From assembly GCF_016086655.4 (NCBI RefSeq), contig NW_027294220.1:120158-184157 (forward strand): 64,000 nucleotides of DNA, in the 5' to 3' direction. Source of the DNA: Lepeophtheirus salmonis (lineage: Eukaryota > Arthropoda > Copepoda > Siphonostomatoida > Caligidae). This document shows, piece by piece, positions 43,374 through 54,926 of this stretch. Position 1 is the stretch's first letter, and each line of letters begins with the position of its first letter. The notes beneath the pieces are model-generated. The model was given only the letters and a program-made list of their open reading frames with translations, was not told where the DNA came from and did not search any database. The translations under genes and the position numbers were made by a program.

Positions 43374-44751
43374 TTAAAAGAATAGTACGAAAACATTAGA
43401 AAGAGCGGCTCCAACGCCCAATCCAAGACCTAGAAACGCAACCATTAAACTAGCAGCTGTTGATTGTTCTTCTGGTTTTTTTATAATCCCTGGAGCACTC
43501 ATCATACATATTGAGCTAATGTAGCCATTGGAGACAGAGAATAAGATCATTAGCAAAATGTAAATGGTATCAGATTCAAAAATGACGGAGGTCATATGTC
43601 TATTTGAAGGAGAAACGTTACAAAAGAGAAACAGAGGGATGAAAATAACTCTGAGAACTGCAGCCATCAGAATATACCACGAGGATCCACGTAAATGAGG
43701 CTTGGGAAAATGTAAGACCTCTGCAAGGGATCTCCCAATGAAGTCACCCACATTAAAAGTTAGAAAACAGGTTACAGGAACAAAAAACTTGGTACTCCAC
43801 GTTCCTGATCCAGTTGACTTAATAGCAGCGGTGATCCCTGGAAAGCACCCCAATGTTACTACGAATACAAGGAAAACACTGAGTGCATAAACCCAAATTT
43901 CTTTAAGAACAAGAAGAGGATTCACTTTTAGTCCTGAGCTTTCAGGTGGTGGAGGAGCCTTTTCCATGAGCTGGTCTCCATCTGGATTGATTTCCAAAAC
44001 GTTTTTATTCTCTCCTTCCCCATCATAGTACTTGTAAAACTTGGTTCTTGTGACAGCTACAAAGGCAACTAAGGAAGTGAGCAAGAAGACACAGGCAATA
44101 ATGAAACTGTAGAAGCCAGAGTTTTGATCACTCGCTCCAAAAGCTAACATGACAATATTTGTTGCCGATGCAAAAATCCCACCCAGAGCCTGGCCAGAGA
44201 ATACACCTCCAATATAGTTAGCTGGAAATTTCCCTGCAACACCCAAAAGTCCTCCCTATATCGGAAAAAAATGGATTTTTTAAAATAAATGTGAGGTGGA
44301 GGTAGGCAGATGCACTCACTTGAAATATGGCAGCAAATGTGTTGATAAATACAACAGAGATGAGCGTAACGTTGAAGAACATACTTTGCCATTCATCTGT
44401 GTTCACCTTAGCCATGATACACGTATAAAAGAAGAATAGAATCACCATAATGAGAGAGAAAAACAGTCGAGGCTTTGTTTTAAACCGATGACCAAATACT
44501 GCATTGAGAGTGAGGAAAGTGACGTTTGGCACCATGGAGGCCACAGAGAGACGTGGATTCCAATTATCCTGTAACTCTGTGTTAGAATCTATGGGCATTG
44601 TTGTATTTTCTACAATGGCGCGATATTTGAAGAACCAGTAGGCTGGTACAGATATGAAAAAGTTCCATGGTAGAAGGGTGCAGATCCCTAACCAATAAAA
44701 TATGATATAGACCAATTTCCATTTGTCAACCGGGGCTGTTGACTTTTCCAT
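43374..44751 (-). CDS. Equilibrative nucleoside transporter (SLC29/ENT family)
   Basis: Two exons on the minus strand, 44751-44320 and 44255-43374, joined across a 64-bp intron, giving 437 residues; typical ENTs are about 450. Near the N-terminus is LGICTLLPWNFFISVPAYW, the ENT signature in the first membrane helix. Exon 2 has a hydrophilic loop (about residues 205-240, GEGENKNVLE..APPPPESS) matching the large loop between helices 6 and 7. It then has FLTFNVGDFIGRSLAEV, equal in pattern to the 'FN..D..GRSL' of human ENT1, and SNGYISSICMMSAP near the end. Hydrophobic segments are consistent with eleven membrane helices. Members carry nucleosides, some nucleobases, across the plasma or lysosomal membrane by facilitated diffusion. 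The reading frame is intact and I expect it to be functional; which subtype it is cannot be told here. Confidence 0.93.
44256..44319 (-). other. 64-bp intron of the nucleoside transporter
   Basis: Minus strand: caa|gtgagtgc ... gatatag|ggagga. It is phase 0. It sets a size for very short introns in this genome and supports the 53-bp intron inferred in the GT31 remnant. Confidence 0.9.
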
Positions 44752-45292
44752 GGTTTTTTATTCAATTTAAGGGAGATTTAGATACGTTATAGTATGAAAA
44801 AAAGTGGGGAAATTTGTTAAACACTCTTATTTATACTATGTTTCTTCCTTAAGCCCACTGATTGATTTATCTTTCAGCTCCCCCTTGCCGGCTTCACTGT
44901 GCTACTATGTCTTTACAACTACTAGTTACTATTACGATGAGGAATCTCCCTTTATTTTCAGAATTTGCTTTCTTCCTTGAATTTCACTATGGTGTGTGTA
45001 GATTGCAGCAGGAGAGAAGAGCGTGCTCTTCCGTGCGTGCGTGGATCTGGATGTTGTCTTTCCACAATCTACATACTATTTCAGACTTGCTACTAAACTA
45101 GTACACCTAGCCTCCTTAATATAACGTTCTAATCTACCAATGGGTAGATTATTAATCACATTTTAACATTGATTAAAGAATAATGTAATTAATTATTGTT
45201 TATACATATATAAGAAACGAATAAATCATGTATCTAATTACACAATAGACACTTGTATCGAATCATCTTAAGTAGTGTTGTGTCGATCCATA
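44752..45292. other. Upstream region of the nucleoside transporter
   Basis: Likely promoter and 5' untranslated sequence on the minus strand; no TATA box could be fixed. A 79-codon plus-strand frame (44862-45101) is GC-richer but has no recognised motif. Confidence 0.4.
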
Positions 45293-45660
45293 TTCTGGGG
45301 CGTCTGGAGAATAATATTTTGGAGGGGCTTGGGTTTTTGATTTGTTTTTTGGGGGAAAAAGTCCATAACTTTTCACAAAAAGTTTGAAAAATCCTTTGAT
45401 ATTGACAGAACACTAATTTTTTTGGAATCAAAATTTGAAAAATAAAATTATTTGAAAATAAATTGTAAAATGAAATTTCAAATATTAAATTTTTTGGAAA
45501 AAAAATCGAAAATCCACAGCTATTCACAAACAATTAAATTTTTTAGAAAAAAAATTCAAATATTTACCCAAAATGCCAACAAAAATCTAGTAAAAAGGAA
45601 AAAATACTTAATTTGGGGACTACAGCCCCTCCAACACACTCCCTGGGGACACACCTGTTA
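45293..45660 (+). repeat. T-family element, copy 1
   Basis: Starts ctggggcgtctggagaa and ends near ctccctggggacacacctgt. The interior is a run of A/T-tract blocks such as 'aatccacagctattcaca' followed by 'aaattaaattttttggaaaa'. Open frames on both strands across it are low-complexity by-products. Confidence 0.65.
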
Positions 45661-45689
45661 TTTAGGATGGAAGACCGCAGTCACATGTT

Positions 45690-45871
45690 AAGTCTCGGTC
45701 CAGTCTAGTTTAGTCCTAAAATTAAAAAATTCGGTCCTTCATGACGTAATTCAACTTTATTTCTTCTTTTTTTAATACGTTCTAGTACTGTCATTCCGAA
45801 GGATCTGTCCCAAGGACTGAAATGATTGTTCCTAAAACCAGTCTGAATAAATAAGGACTGACACAACACTA
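45690..45871 (+). repeat. Family S, copy 4
   Basis: Contains 'aaaattcggtccttcatgac' and ends aggactgacacaacacta at 45871, the same terminus as the copy at 26080. Confidence 0.6.
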
Positions 45872-46003
45872 ATTTTAACCATCTTAAAAAAATTTTTATT
45901 GACCATGATTAATTTATGGAGTACACGTGCTTCATTTTAAAGGGAAATATTTTGCAGCAATAGCAGAATTTATTAATGATATATAACTTATTCTATAGAC
46001 ATA

Positions 46004-46568
46004 ACAGGGCGTCCGAAGGCATATTTTTTTCGTGGAGCTTGGTTTTGGATTTTTTTTTTTTTTATCAAAATATTTCAAAAATCCACGGCTATTCTCAAAA
46101 AATTACAAAAAATTAAATTTCAAATAATAAATTTTGTTGACAAAATTCCTAAAATCCATAGCTATTCATAGAAAATTAAATTTTTTGAAATAAAACTTCT
46201 AAAATGAAATTTCAAATATTACATTTTTGAAATAAAATTTCAATGTTAATTTTTCTCGAAAAAAATTCTAAAATCGACAGCTATTTATCAAAAAATTCGA
46301 CAAGAAATTCAAATATTACACTTTTGGAAAAAAAAATTCCAAAATCTGCAGCCATTTACAAAAGATTTTTTTGCATTGCTGCATAATTTGACCGAATAAG
46401 ATATTTTTGAGAAAAAATATGCTTCAAAAAAATTTCTTTACCCCAATTATCGAGTAAAATTTTTTTATTCATATAAAAAAAAATTCCAGTAAAAAAATAA
46501 TTACTTTATTTTTTTTGGGGGGAAGGGGGCTACACCCCTTCCAGCTCACCCTCTTTGGACGCCTTTGT
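46004..46568 (+). mobile_element. T-family element, most complete copy
   Basis: Left end acagggcgtccgaaggc and right end ccctctttggacgcctttgt are imperfect inverted repeats (core 'ggcgtcc'). Inside are repeated 'aaaatccatagctattca', 'aaattaaattttttgaaat' and 'tttcaaatatta' blocks and a GC-rich 'gggggctacaccccttccag' near the right end. There is no coding capacity and no convincing target duplication. It may be a non-autonomous DNA transposon; the superfamily is unknown. Confidence 0.7.
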
Positions 46569-46834
46569 ATTACGAATATGCCTTTGACAACTTGTACAAT
46601 AATTCTGAGGAAGATACTATATAAATATTCCATTGAGATGATCAGCATATTAATAATGTAATTTTTGAATTTTTAAATAAAAATCAATAGGTGATAACTA
46701 TTCGATGAGTGACACAGTGACACAATATAAAGGTCAAATCCCACAATTAAATGACTTCCCTAATACATAATAAATGCGTAATTTTAATCCATCATAATGA
46801 ATTAGCCTATAATTAAATATTAAGTCGCTATGAA

Positions 46835-47616
46835 TACTGTGTGGTCCACTAAAATCTGAACACTTTGAATTTTAAACTTCAACAAGATATAATCTATTAA
46901 CTTTAACAATAGCAGCAGAAGGCCTGGTACCCTTGCGGATTTAGTCCTCTTCCATGTTGCCCCAGTGCTGGCTGACACGGGATTTGAGAGCCTCGTTGTT
47001 TGGATGCAGGCCTTCCTCACAACATGCACCCAAAAGGTGTAGTTGAAGGTGTTGGCATCAGGGATTTGGGGTCCAAAAGTGCCAAAAAAGAGTTCAAAAG
47101 AACTCAAAATACTCATTCGAAACAGTGTGTGTTGGAACGGAAGAGATGGATTTCTTTCACTCTCGTTGTCAAAAAAAGCATCTCCACCCTCACAAGGCTC
47201 TTTCCACCCACTTTTTTGATAGCTCTCTGGACAGTTTGGTGTAAAATCCCGAGATCTCTTGCATGGGCCCTCATGGAATTTAGGGGATTGGCCTGGACTC
47301 TTACTATTTAACTCCTCCTGATCCAGTTTGGCCTTTTTGACAAACCCCTTCTTCCTCTCTAACGTTTACGATTTGCTGACGGTGTAGATGGTGGTCCTGG
47401 AGACGCCCAATTTCTTGGAGTGCGCGAATAGAAATTTGTCTATCACGTTTAAAGTATCCTTTTCTCGACTTGTGTGAAAGGTAGAGGGCTCAGGTTTTTT
47501 TTTTTGTTAATAATTGTTAATGCTTTAATATATCGAAATATGAATTAATTTCAATCACTTAACCTTCATTAACTATTGAATTAGTAAGTGCTCATATTTC
47601 AATGGACCACCCGGTA
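46835..47616 (-). mobile_element. Mariner family B, internally deleted copy 2
   Basis: TA at both edges; ends ctgtgtggtccactaaaatc and atttcaatggaccacccgg are inverted repeats. The minus strand carries an N-terminal part (about 47450-47170) and, after a jump, GTFGPQIPDANTFNYTFWVHV around 47090-47000. The latter is the region of the third catalytic aspartate ('PD.NP.DY' in relatives), here with N in place of the second D. The segment with the first two aspartates is missing. Confidence 0.82.
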
Positions 47617-47854
47617 GTAGTACAAATTGTAATTTGTACAACCTTTTAACAAATTACACCTTCCTTAAATATAGGACATCTATAAATAGGCCCTTGAACA
47701 GGGTTCTGTATTTTCCATAGCTGTAGTAATGACTATTTAATGATTGAAGAGAGAACCTCTAAAGTATAAAGTAATAACTAGTGAGTGTATTCATGAAAGA
47801 CGGAGAGTAACAATGTGGGTTAAAAAGTTGGACTCAGAGGTGAATCGAGGATCG
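47617..47854. other. No gene seen
   Basis: AT-rich spacer between repeats. Confidence 0.4.
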
Positions 47855-48020
47855 AAATCGGAGTAATTCCAGCCTATATGTCCTTACTATATACGGAGTA
47901 GGATTTGTGCTTTTTTCCTTCCTCTCAAAGCTGCTTGCAACTGCGTCATGACAGCTAAGCTGCTCTCCTCCCAAACATTTTTCAAATTGTCAGGATGACC
48001 ACTTTAACTTTTGGGTTTTT
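47855..48020 (-). repeat. Repeat family R1, partial copy
   Basis: The reverse complement contains 'cctgacaatttgaaaaatgt', 'attactccgatttcgatcc' and 'cacctctgagtccaac', in R1 order. Confidence 0.6.
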
Positions 48021-48594
48021 TTAATATTTTTATACACCAGTAGAGCATATTTTATACATCCTTTTGGGGAAGGTCAAAGGGAAGAAACGAAGATTTTTTG
48101 TGTATATGTATACTTCACATATAAATTTATTAGCTGTCATATTTATTACAGATAGAAGTACATCAAATATTTAAAAAAATCAATATAATAGCCTTGATTT
48201 TTACACTTAATTTGAACTGATAAACCATGGGGGCAGTTGCTTTAACGGAAATGTCTCCATGGGAGTTATATATACTAATATCAGTTCGTCCCCAGATTGA
48301 CTACATTTATGCAGCTAACAGATTTGAAGATTTAGTAGAAAATGAGTGTTGCTCATGATTTCTAGTCGTATCTGAGCATTAGCCCAGGAAAACAATTAAA
48401 GGATTAACAGAAAAAATATTTAAATTGCATTTATTTAGCCATTTATTTCGTCCTACTTTGTGATTGTTCTCCAAAGGTATGTTGTATCCAGGACCAAAGA
48501 TACAGCAATTGGTGAAATGACGACCACATGATCATTTTGTGTCCAAATTAAGTTGCATAAAATAATACTTTTTTTCCTCGCTAGGGGCTGTAAG
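48021..48594. other. No gene seen
   Basis: AT-rich; no motif recognised. Confidence 0.4.
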
Positions 48595-49205
48595 ATCAGG
48601 AGCGTCTGCAAGGGGTGAGCTGGAGGTATGAGCCTCTACCCAATCAAGGAATGTTTGCTTTTTCCTAGACAATTTCATATTTGAAATTTAATTTAATTTT
48701 CCATATTTTTTTCAAAATAGCTATGGATTTTTTATAATTTTCATTTTTTGTGAAATTTTTTGAGAATACAAATGATTTTTGAAAAAAAAAAAAAAAATGA
48801 TAACATTTGAATTTTTTTTTCGAAAAATACTTTTAGTAAAAAGATAAATTTTTTTTCCAAAAATTCAATTTTTTGGTAATATCCGTGGATTTTTGAAGTT
48901 TTTTGAGAATACAAATGATTTTGAAATTTTTTGAGAATACAAATGATTTTTGAAATTAAAAAAAAAAAATTGATATTTGAAATTTTAAAAAAATACTTTT
49001 TTGTAAAAAGCTGTGGATTTTGGAATATTTTCCCCAAAAATTCTATTTTTAATTTTTGTGTGAACATTTGAGGATTTTTTTTAATTAAATTCATTTTTTT
49101 GAGAAAACCTGTAAATTTTTTTCGAAAAAATTAATATTTTCAATATCTTTTCGTTTATTTTCCCAAAAAAATTTTTTTTTCTTTTTTTTTGAAAAAAAAA
49201 ATCTT
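48595..49205 (-). repeat. T-family element, inverted copy
   Basis: Opens with gcgtctgcaaggggtgagct, the inverted form of the family's right end. It continues with blocks such as 'gtggatttttgaagtttttt' and 'gagaatacaaatgattttt', a perfect short duplication at 48905-48950. The other terminus is not visible. The 117-codon minus-strand frame here is low-complexity (K, F, I, N only) and is rejected as a gene. Confidence 0.65.
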
Positions 49206-49329
49206 GTGGACTCTGAATATTATCAGGATTTACTCTGTAACTAACTTCGTAACCTCCATAAAATCCCTCTTTTTATCGAATTCTCAGAGTGAAGATAAAA
49301 TTTCATACGACAAAAGAAAAAAGTGACGT

Positions 49330-49657
49330 CATCTTGCCAACCCCCTTAACTAAACCTTTTGGGTGCATGTCGAAGGAAGACCTGCAGTATCCTAATCCAA
49401 ACTCAGATGCCCTCAAAGCCATTATCAGCCAGCACTGGGACGCCATGAAAGGAATACATCTGCATTGGGTCCCAGAATTTCCACTGCCACCTGAAGCCAT
49501 CATTACCACTAAGGGCAGCTACATTAAAAATTAAGAGTGCTCAGTCATACATCTATTTATATTATTAATTTTGTTGAAATTCTATCCTTAATTAATCAAG
49601 TATATCTTGTTGAAAGTTAAAATTCAAAGTGTTCAGATTTTAATGAACCACTCGGTA
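49330..49657 (+). mobile_element. Mariner family B, 3' half only
   Basis: The plus strand gives DLQYPNPNSDALKAIISQHW and EAIITTKGSYIKN, the C-terminal part of the family B transposase. It then runs into the right end gattttaatgaaccactcgg followed by TA. The 5' half is absent. Confidence 0.75.
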
Positions 49658-50264
49658 TTAATATAATTTAGGGAGATTACTTTTGTAAACAAAGCAACAG
49701 AGAGTCGTCTTGGGGAGAATAATACAACTTTCTGCTGATATTAATAAGCTAATTATTACTTAGTAGTAAGAATGATGATGTTTATGTAGAATAAACATTC
49801 AAAAACTACAAAATTCAAAAAGAAAAAAGTAAGGATATTTTGTGAATAAATAAAACCTGAAGAGAATCGACTCTGTGTGATTTTTCTGTACATAGCTAGT
49901 ATATTATGAATGCTCTGCCTTTCTATTTTTAGGTAGCGTGAACAGTGTATGTTAAGTACATTGAAAATGCTGAACAAAATATATTTTTAGCTTATCTATT
50001 ATTTTAACGAGAATGTGCTTTTTACATGTATATAAAATAATAAGTCTGACTTGCTATTTTTAACACATTGGCATATTGATATACGTATGGATCAAGTGTG
50101 TATTTAAGACATTGTTTTCTTTATTGTATAGTATTTTAGTACCAGCAGTCCAAAAAATAAAAAATACCTCAAATCAGTTGTTTAGTCGATTCATTTTAAC
50201 AGTAGAGACTGTTTGATATACAAGAATAGCCACTCAATCTCTTCTACAAGAGCATTTGCAGGAA
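49658..50264. other. No gene seen
   Basis: AT-rich; a 73-codon minus-strand frame (49756-49977) has no motif. Confidence 0.4.
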
Positions 50265-50559
50265 TATATAATTTTTTTTTAAACTTTTTTGAAAAAATAT
50301 TTACAAATTAAAATTTTTGAATTTTTCTCCAAAACTCATAGTTATTCACAAAAAAAAATCATTTTTGGAAAAAATAAATTCAAAACGTCATAGCTACTCA
50401 CAGAAAATTATATTCTTTAAAAAAAAAAACAGCAATTGATAAAAAATTTCAAAAATCCATAGTAACTCACAAAAAATTAACTTTTTGTAAAAAAAATGTT
50501 AAAAATTAAATAAGGGGGGGTGCAGACCTTCCAGTCCACCACCTTTGTACGCCCTTGCT
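50265..50559 (+). repeat. T-family element, 3' part
   Basis: Carries 'aactcatagttattcacaaa' and 'aaatccatagtaactcacaa' blocks and ends in the GC-rich 'cagaccttccagtccaccac' followed by 'ctttgtacgcccttgc'. Confidence 0.6.
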
Positions 50560-50843
50560 CCATCTAATCAAAAAATGAAAGGATCTTCAATTTTATACAC
50601 TAAGAGGAAATCTAATTTTTAATTTAAGTCGTTTAAATTACTCTGCGCCTTTCATTTTCTTGTGATATAAACTTTTTTTTATATCAGTGGATTTTTCAGA
50701 GTTCGTAATGTTTTCACTTATAATTACCCTTTAAAATCCTATTGAGTTTCACCACAATACTTGCACCTGGCATCTGTAGAAAAGTCGTATCGAACGTTAA
50801 ACAGTTCATATAGCCTATAGTCAAAGATGAAAATCCAGTATGG
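50560..50843. other. No gene seen
   Basis: AT-rich spacer. Confidence 0.4.
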
Positions 50844-51272
50844 AATGGGCATGTTAAAAAACGAAAATCAACATGGTAACCCTGACAATTTGAAGAATAT
50901 TTTGAAGGAGAAGAAGAATAATGCTCATGACTTTTTTATTATTAGATCAGCTATAATCAGTTATGACAAGAGATGAAGGAAAAAAGAATATAAAATAGGG
51001 CATCTCCGATTTTAATCCCCAATTCTACTCTAACTCCAACAAGGACTTACAACTATAACTCCACAACAAATCTTCAGGGTTACGCTCCGTCTTTTATGAG
51101 CACACACGAACGTTCCATCACGTTTTGAATATAATTGAATGTATTTAGAAAAGGATGTTCACTACTCAGGAATTAAATAATGATGACAACTGTTAGGGAC
51201 AATAAAATTCGTTCTTTATACTACCAATTACAAATTAACGGGCCAGCCCAAAAACCTCGCCGGATTTACATG
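50844..51272 (+). repeat. Repeat family R1, copy 2 (full length)
   Basis: Aligns with 3990-4402 from 'gggcatgttaaaaaacgaaa' to 'cc.ga.ttaca'. It includes the conserved 'tcttcagggttacgctccgt' and 'tgagcacac.cgaa.gttc' blocks. Confidence 0.7.
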
Positions 51273-51279
51273 TATGCTA

Positions 51280-51735
51280 ATAACCAATAACTGAGCATCA
51301 CGGAAACCTCTGAATATCCCAAAATACAGCTTTCAGGTTGCACAGCTGAAGTGCTAGACCAAAATACAGTTTAAACTATACCGCTGCTGTGTTTTTAGGA
51401 CAATAGGGACCCTTTTTATTAATTTTTTATAGTAAACCCCAGCTGCTTCCGTAAGCATCAATAAACCCACATAATATCACAAAATACACACCGGCTCTCA
51501 GGTTGTACATGTGAAGTTCTGGGCCTCAAGGCAGTTTAAACTGCACTGCCGTAGCATTTATAAACAGCAAGAACCTCTTCTAATATGCTATAATACACCC
51601 CCGCCGACGGGCTGTGGGCTACTGGTCCCGGAGGCAGGTTTAATTCTTCCACTGCCGCTTCCTGAGCATACAAAAACCCTTATAATATCCAAAATACACC
51701 GCGGTACCTAGTTTGTACAGGTAAATTGCTAAACA
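51280..51735. repeat. Degenerate tandem repeat, about 110-bp unit, with palindromes
   Basis: Four units start near 51312, 51471, 51581 and 51683. Each has 'aatat.....aaaatacac', then a 'ggtt(g/t)..ca' block, then a 'gcagtttaaactgc'-like palindrome (perfect at 51528-51541) and 'actgccg'. It is clearly more GC-rich than the surroundings. It may be a small satellite or the core of a structured non-coding element. The 66-codon frame at 51511-51711 lies inside it and is not supported. Confidence 0.6.
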
Positions 51736-51759
51736 ATTTTATTGTAAGTCCGCCATGAC

Positions 51760-52010
51760 CAGAGTTGGGCAAGTTAATGCAACTTAACTTAACTTAGATA
51801 AATTAAAAGTTAAGTTAATTGACTTTCTTTACTTAACTAGTTAATTATTTAAATATCTTTATTGTAAGTTAACTTAATTAGTTAATTTTTTATTTATCAA
51901 AATTAACTTTTAATTTAACTTGTTAATTTTTTAAACATGTATAATCTTAATTTTAACTCAACTTGATTAAGTTAATTAGTTAAAGGTAAATTTATTTTGT
52001 TATTCCAAGT
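51760..52010 (+). repeat. Possible hAT-like MITE, CAGAGTTGGGCAAGTT start
   Basis: Begins cagagttgggcaagttaa, a start seen in many non-autonomous hAT elements. It continues with repeated 'agttaa', 'ttaactt' and 'gttaatt' words. The far end could not be fixed. A related 'ggttgggtgagttaatttaac' patch lies at 52440-52480. Confidence 0.45.
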
Positions 52011-52532
52011 TGAAATACTAAAAAACTGAATGGAAGTAACCGTTAGTTCTCCGATGATTTAGTTAAACACTGTTTCCACACTATCTGTTTTATTAAACTT
52101 TTCAACTGGGTCATTACGCATCAAATCGATAAGAATGATATTTTGTCAGTGTCGTAGAAAATGTAGTTTTTATACTATCTCTGATATTTTTATAATTTTA
52201 CATATAGTTTAAAATTAGATAGAAACTCAAATATCTACAATTTTAGCTGTCTTTGACGTCCGTTTTAGAAGTAACTTGAATTTGTATTTTTTTTCTTGAA
52301 CGTTCAATTGGAAGTGGAGAAAATTTCATCCAGATAGACTGACAGAATCATTTTTATTATAAAGCCTTGATAAATTTCTCAATGGACATACTTTAATAGT
52401 TATTTTTAAATATCGAAATTAATTTTAACTTAACCAAGGTTGGGTGAGTTAATTTAACTAAAATTACTTATTTCAGTTAAATTAACCCACATGCAACAGA
52501 TTTCGATCACTTGACATGATGGATGTATACTT
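52011..52532. other. No gene seen
   Basis: AT-rich; includes the 52440-52495 patch mentioned with the preceding element. Confidence 0.4.
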
Positions 52533-52910
52533 ACAGGGGCGTCCACATAATTATAATTTGGAGGAGATTGGTTTTCGGATTTTTTTAATTTTTAAATTCT
52601 AAAATACAAAATATCCATAGTTATTCACAGAAAATTAAATTTTTCAAAAAAAAGTTTTCAAATATTAAATTTTTGTGAAAATTTTTTATTCACAGAAAAA
52701 TAATTTTTTGGAAAACATTTTAGAAATTCTTTTTCAAATAATATTTTTTTTTTGGAAAAAAAAAATCAAAAATCCATAGTTATTCATAAAAAATGTCATT
52801 TTTTGAAAAGAATTCCTTAAATCTACACCTGTTCAGAAAATTTATTTATTAAATTTTAGGAAAAATTAATTAAATATTCCTTTTATTATCGTAAAATTCT
52901 TAGTTACCGG
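52533..52910 (+). repeat. T-family element, 5' part
   Basis: Starts acaggggcgtccacataatt, the clearest left end of the family, followed by 'tttggaggagattggttttc'. Then come 'atccatagttattcaca' and 'aaattaaatttttcaaaaaa' blocks. The right end is absent. Confidence 0.65.
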
Positions 52911-54195
52911 GATTTTTTTAAATTTCAAAACTATTCACTTAGAATCAAGCAACAATATTCTACTAATATTATGTTTACAAACTTACTGAGTATGGGTTTT
53001 ATAGATAAGTTTTGAAGGACCAATCATGATTAATAACGGGAAAAGAGGCATTCCAAAAATTAGGCACCAGGTGTCATACTTGTAGTATCAGTTAGATCGA
53101 AAATTATTAAATAAATTGGTACTAATATGATTATTTCTTAATACCATTTATTGTATCTATCCAGAGTTATACAGAATAAATATATTTGTCACTCTTAAAC
53201 ATGTTAAAGAGTTGTCTTTTACATATCATGATATATAGAAAGGTCCATTATAAAAGTTATAAAATGCCAAGAATGTTATAAACACCTACCATTTTTTTAT
53301 TTATCCAATGATGTGCGCAAGTTGATAAAGCTCAACCATTTAAAAAAATAAATGATAAAATCTGAATAATAGAGGTTGATGAGTTCCATCTTCTAATATA
53401 ATTTATTTATTTTGTGTCTGCAATGTAAAACTTTGTATCGAAATTATGAACGATGATGAAACAAGGGCATTATTCTTTTCGTTCAGTAAATCAGATGACT
53501 TATCCTCAAACATGGGTATATAAGTCGAATTTAAGAGCAAACATAGTTCAGTTCAATATTAACAATTGTATATGTTGAGGTTCATTCTTTTGTAGAATTC
53601 TTTCGACATATATTAAATAAAAATTCAATGTTACAAGTATATCTATAATATAAGTACATATGTTCACAAATAATTTGTTTGAAGACTAGTAGAATCACAA
53701 TTATAGAGAGATAAGCTTGAATGAAGTCTCTCAAAAGTAAAGTACGAGTCCAAGACAAGTCATGAGTGGTCCTGCTGGAAATAGGACAAGATAACAGCAT
53801 CTGGGTGGGGTTAGAGGGGAGCTCCAGGTCTCCTTCTGTACAGGAAACGCTGTTCGTCGTTATACTCCAAGTGCATCCCACGGTCAAGGATCAAGTTCTT
53901 CACTCAAATAGAAAATAGAAGGAAGCCGCAGCCCATATCTTGTCCTTCTCCCAGAGGAGAAACTCGAATCTCATTCGTCATTTACACACACTTCCGGATC
54001 CACAATCATGTCAATCAGTTTTTGTTTTGTGGATGTTCGTTTATCAATAGTTGAAATCGTCCACGTATAGCCATTTAAGATTAATATTAATATTCATTTC
54101 TAAACTGTAAAGTGTGTCTTTACTAAACAAAAAAAAAACCGTCCCAATGTATGCCTCATTCTGGTATTAAATAGGTAAATATCAAGAGAGTCTGT
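52911..54195. other. No gene called; GC-richer patch 53700-54010
   Basis: A minus-strand frame at 53582-53887 (101 codons) starts in a less AT-rich patch, but its C-terminal half is typical AT-rich background; no domain was recognised. It could contain an exon; I could not fix splice sites. Confidence 0.35.
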
Positions 54196-54202
54196 ATTTT
54201 TT

Positions 54203-54480
54203 TAGCAATGTCTAAAGGACTCTAGACAAAGAGTGTACACTCAATGCCAAGGAAGGTTCTGATTGGCTCAAAATTAGAAGCTGCTACATGTTCCTCCAGT
54301 CACGCAGACAGTTTGAACAGGCTGTCTACCCCTAGTGAAATGAGAAGAATAAGAGAGACTACATCACAACAATAACACGATCTTATAGGTCCGTGTTAGG
54401 AACATAGTCTTCCTTGCCTCTTGATTGAATGTTTTATTTTCCCCTTAACCCCTCTTTCCCTAGAGTCCTTTAGCAATGTC
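54203..54480. repeat. Short foldback, AAAGGACTCTAG arms
   Basis: The left arm includes aaaggactctagacaaagag (about 54213-54232) and the right arm ctctttccctagagtccttt (about 54451-54470). They are reverse complements at 18 of 20 positions. In addition 'agcaatgtc' follows the same side in both. The interior is GC-richer and non-coding. Confidence 0.55.
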
Positions 54481-54926
54481 CAACAACGTCTCATAACAAA
54501 CTTAATATTCATTTATGACTTTGGCTCTATTTCGTTTACTAGCTCTACTTCTCAGTAATAATGTTAAAAAAGGATTGGGTGGGCGTTGAAGCCTTCGGGG
54601 GCTAGATAATTCCAAAAATGACATCCAAGGGGTTAAAATGACGGAGAGTAGTTGTTCAGGGGGTAAAATGTCCTGTTCCCGGATGTTAGCGCCATTTTGT
54701 GGCTATAAATGTAGTATTTGGTTCAAGCCACCGTATCGATATTTTATCATCGTTATGTTTTACTATCTAGCTACGTTATTTTTAAAATAAATTTGAAATA
54801 TAATTTTGTTTTTATGTCAAGAGGTCGAAAGCTAAAGATAGTTTTATACATATTCATTCTAACACATGTACACTTTTACTTGATTTTTAAAATAAAAAAA
54901 TACATCCCTTCTCCAATTAATTATAA
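54481..54926. other. No gene seen
   Basis: AT-rich; a 77-codon frame (54718-54951) runs into the next element and is unsupported. Confidence 0.4.

Noticed and set aside
48741..49094. 117-codon minus-strand open frame as a gene
   Set aside because: Almost only K, F, I, N and L, arising from A/T-tract repeats of the T family; the same holds for frames at 45234-45533, 45452-45691, 56296-56484 and 60494-60862.
51780..52010. AT-rich TTAACT/AGTTAA words as a regulatory array
   Set aside because: They fit the simple-sequence body of a hAT-like miniature element, and no gene is nearby.
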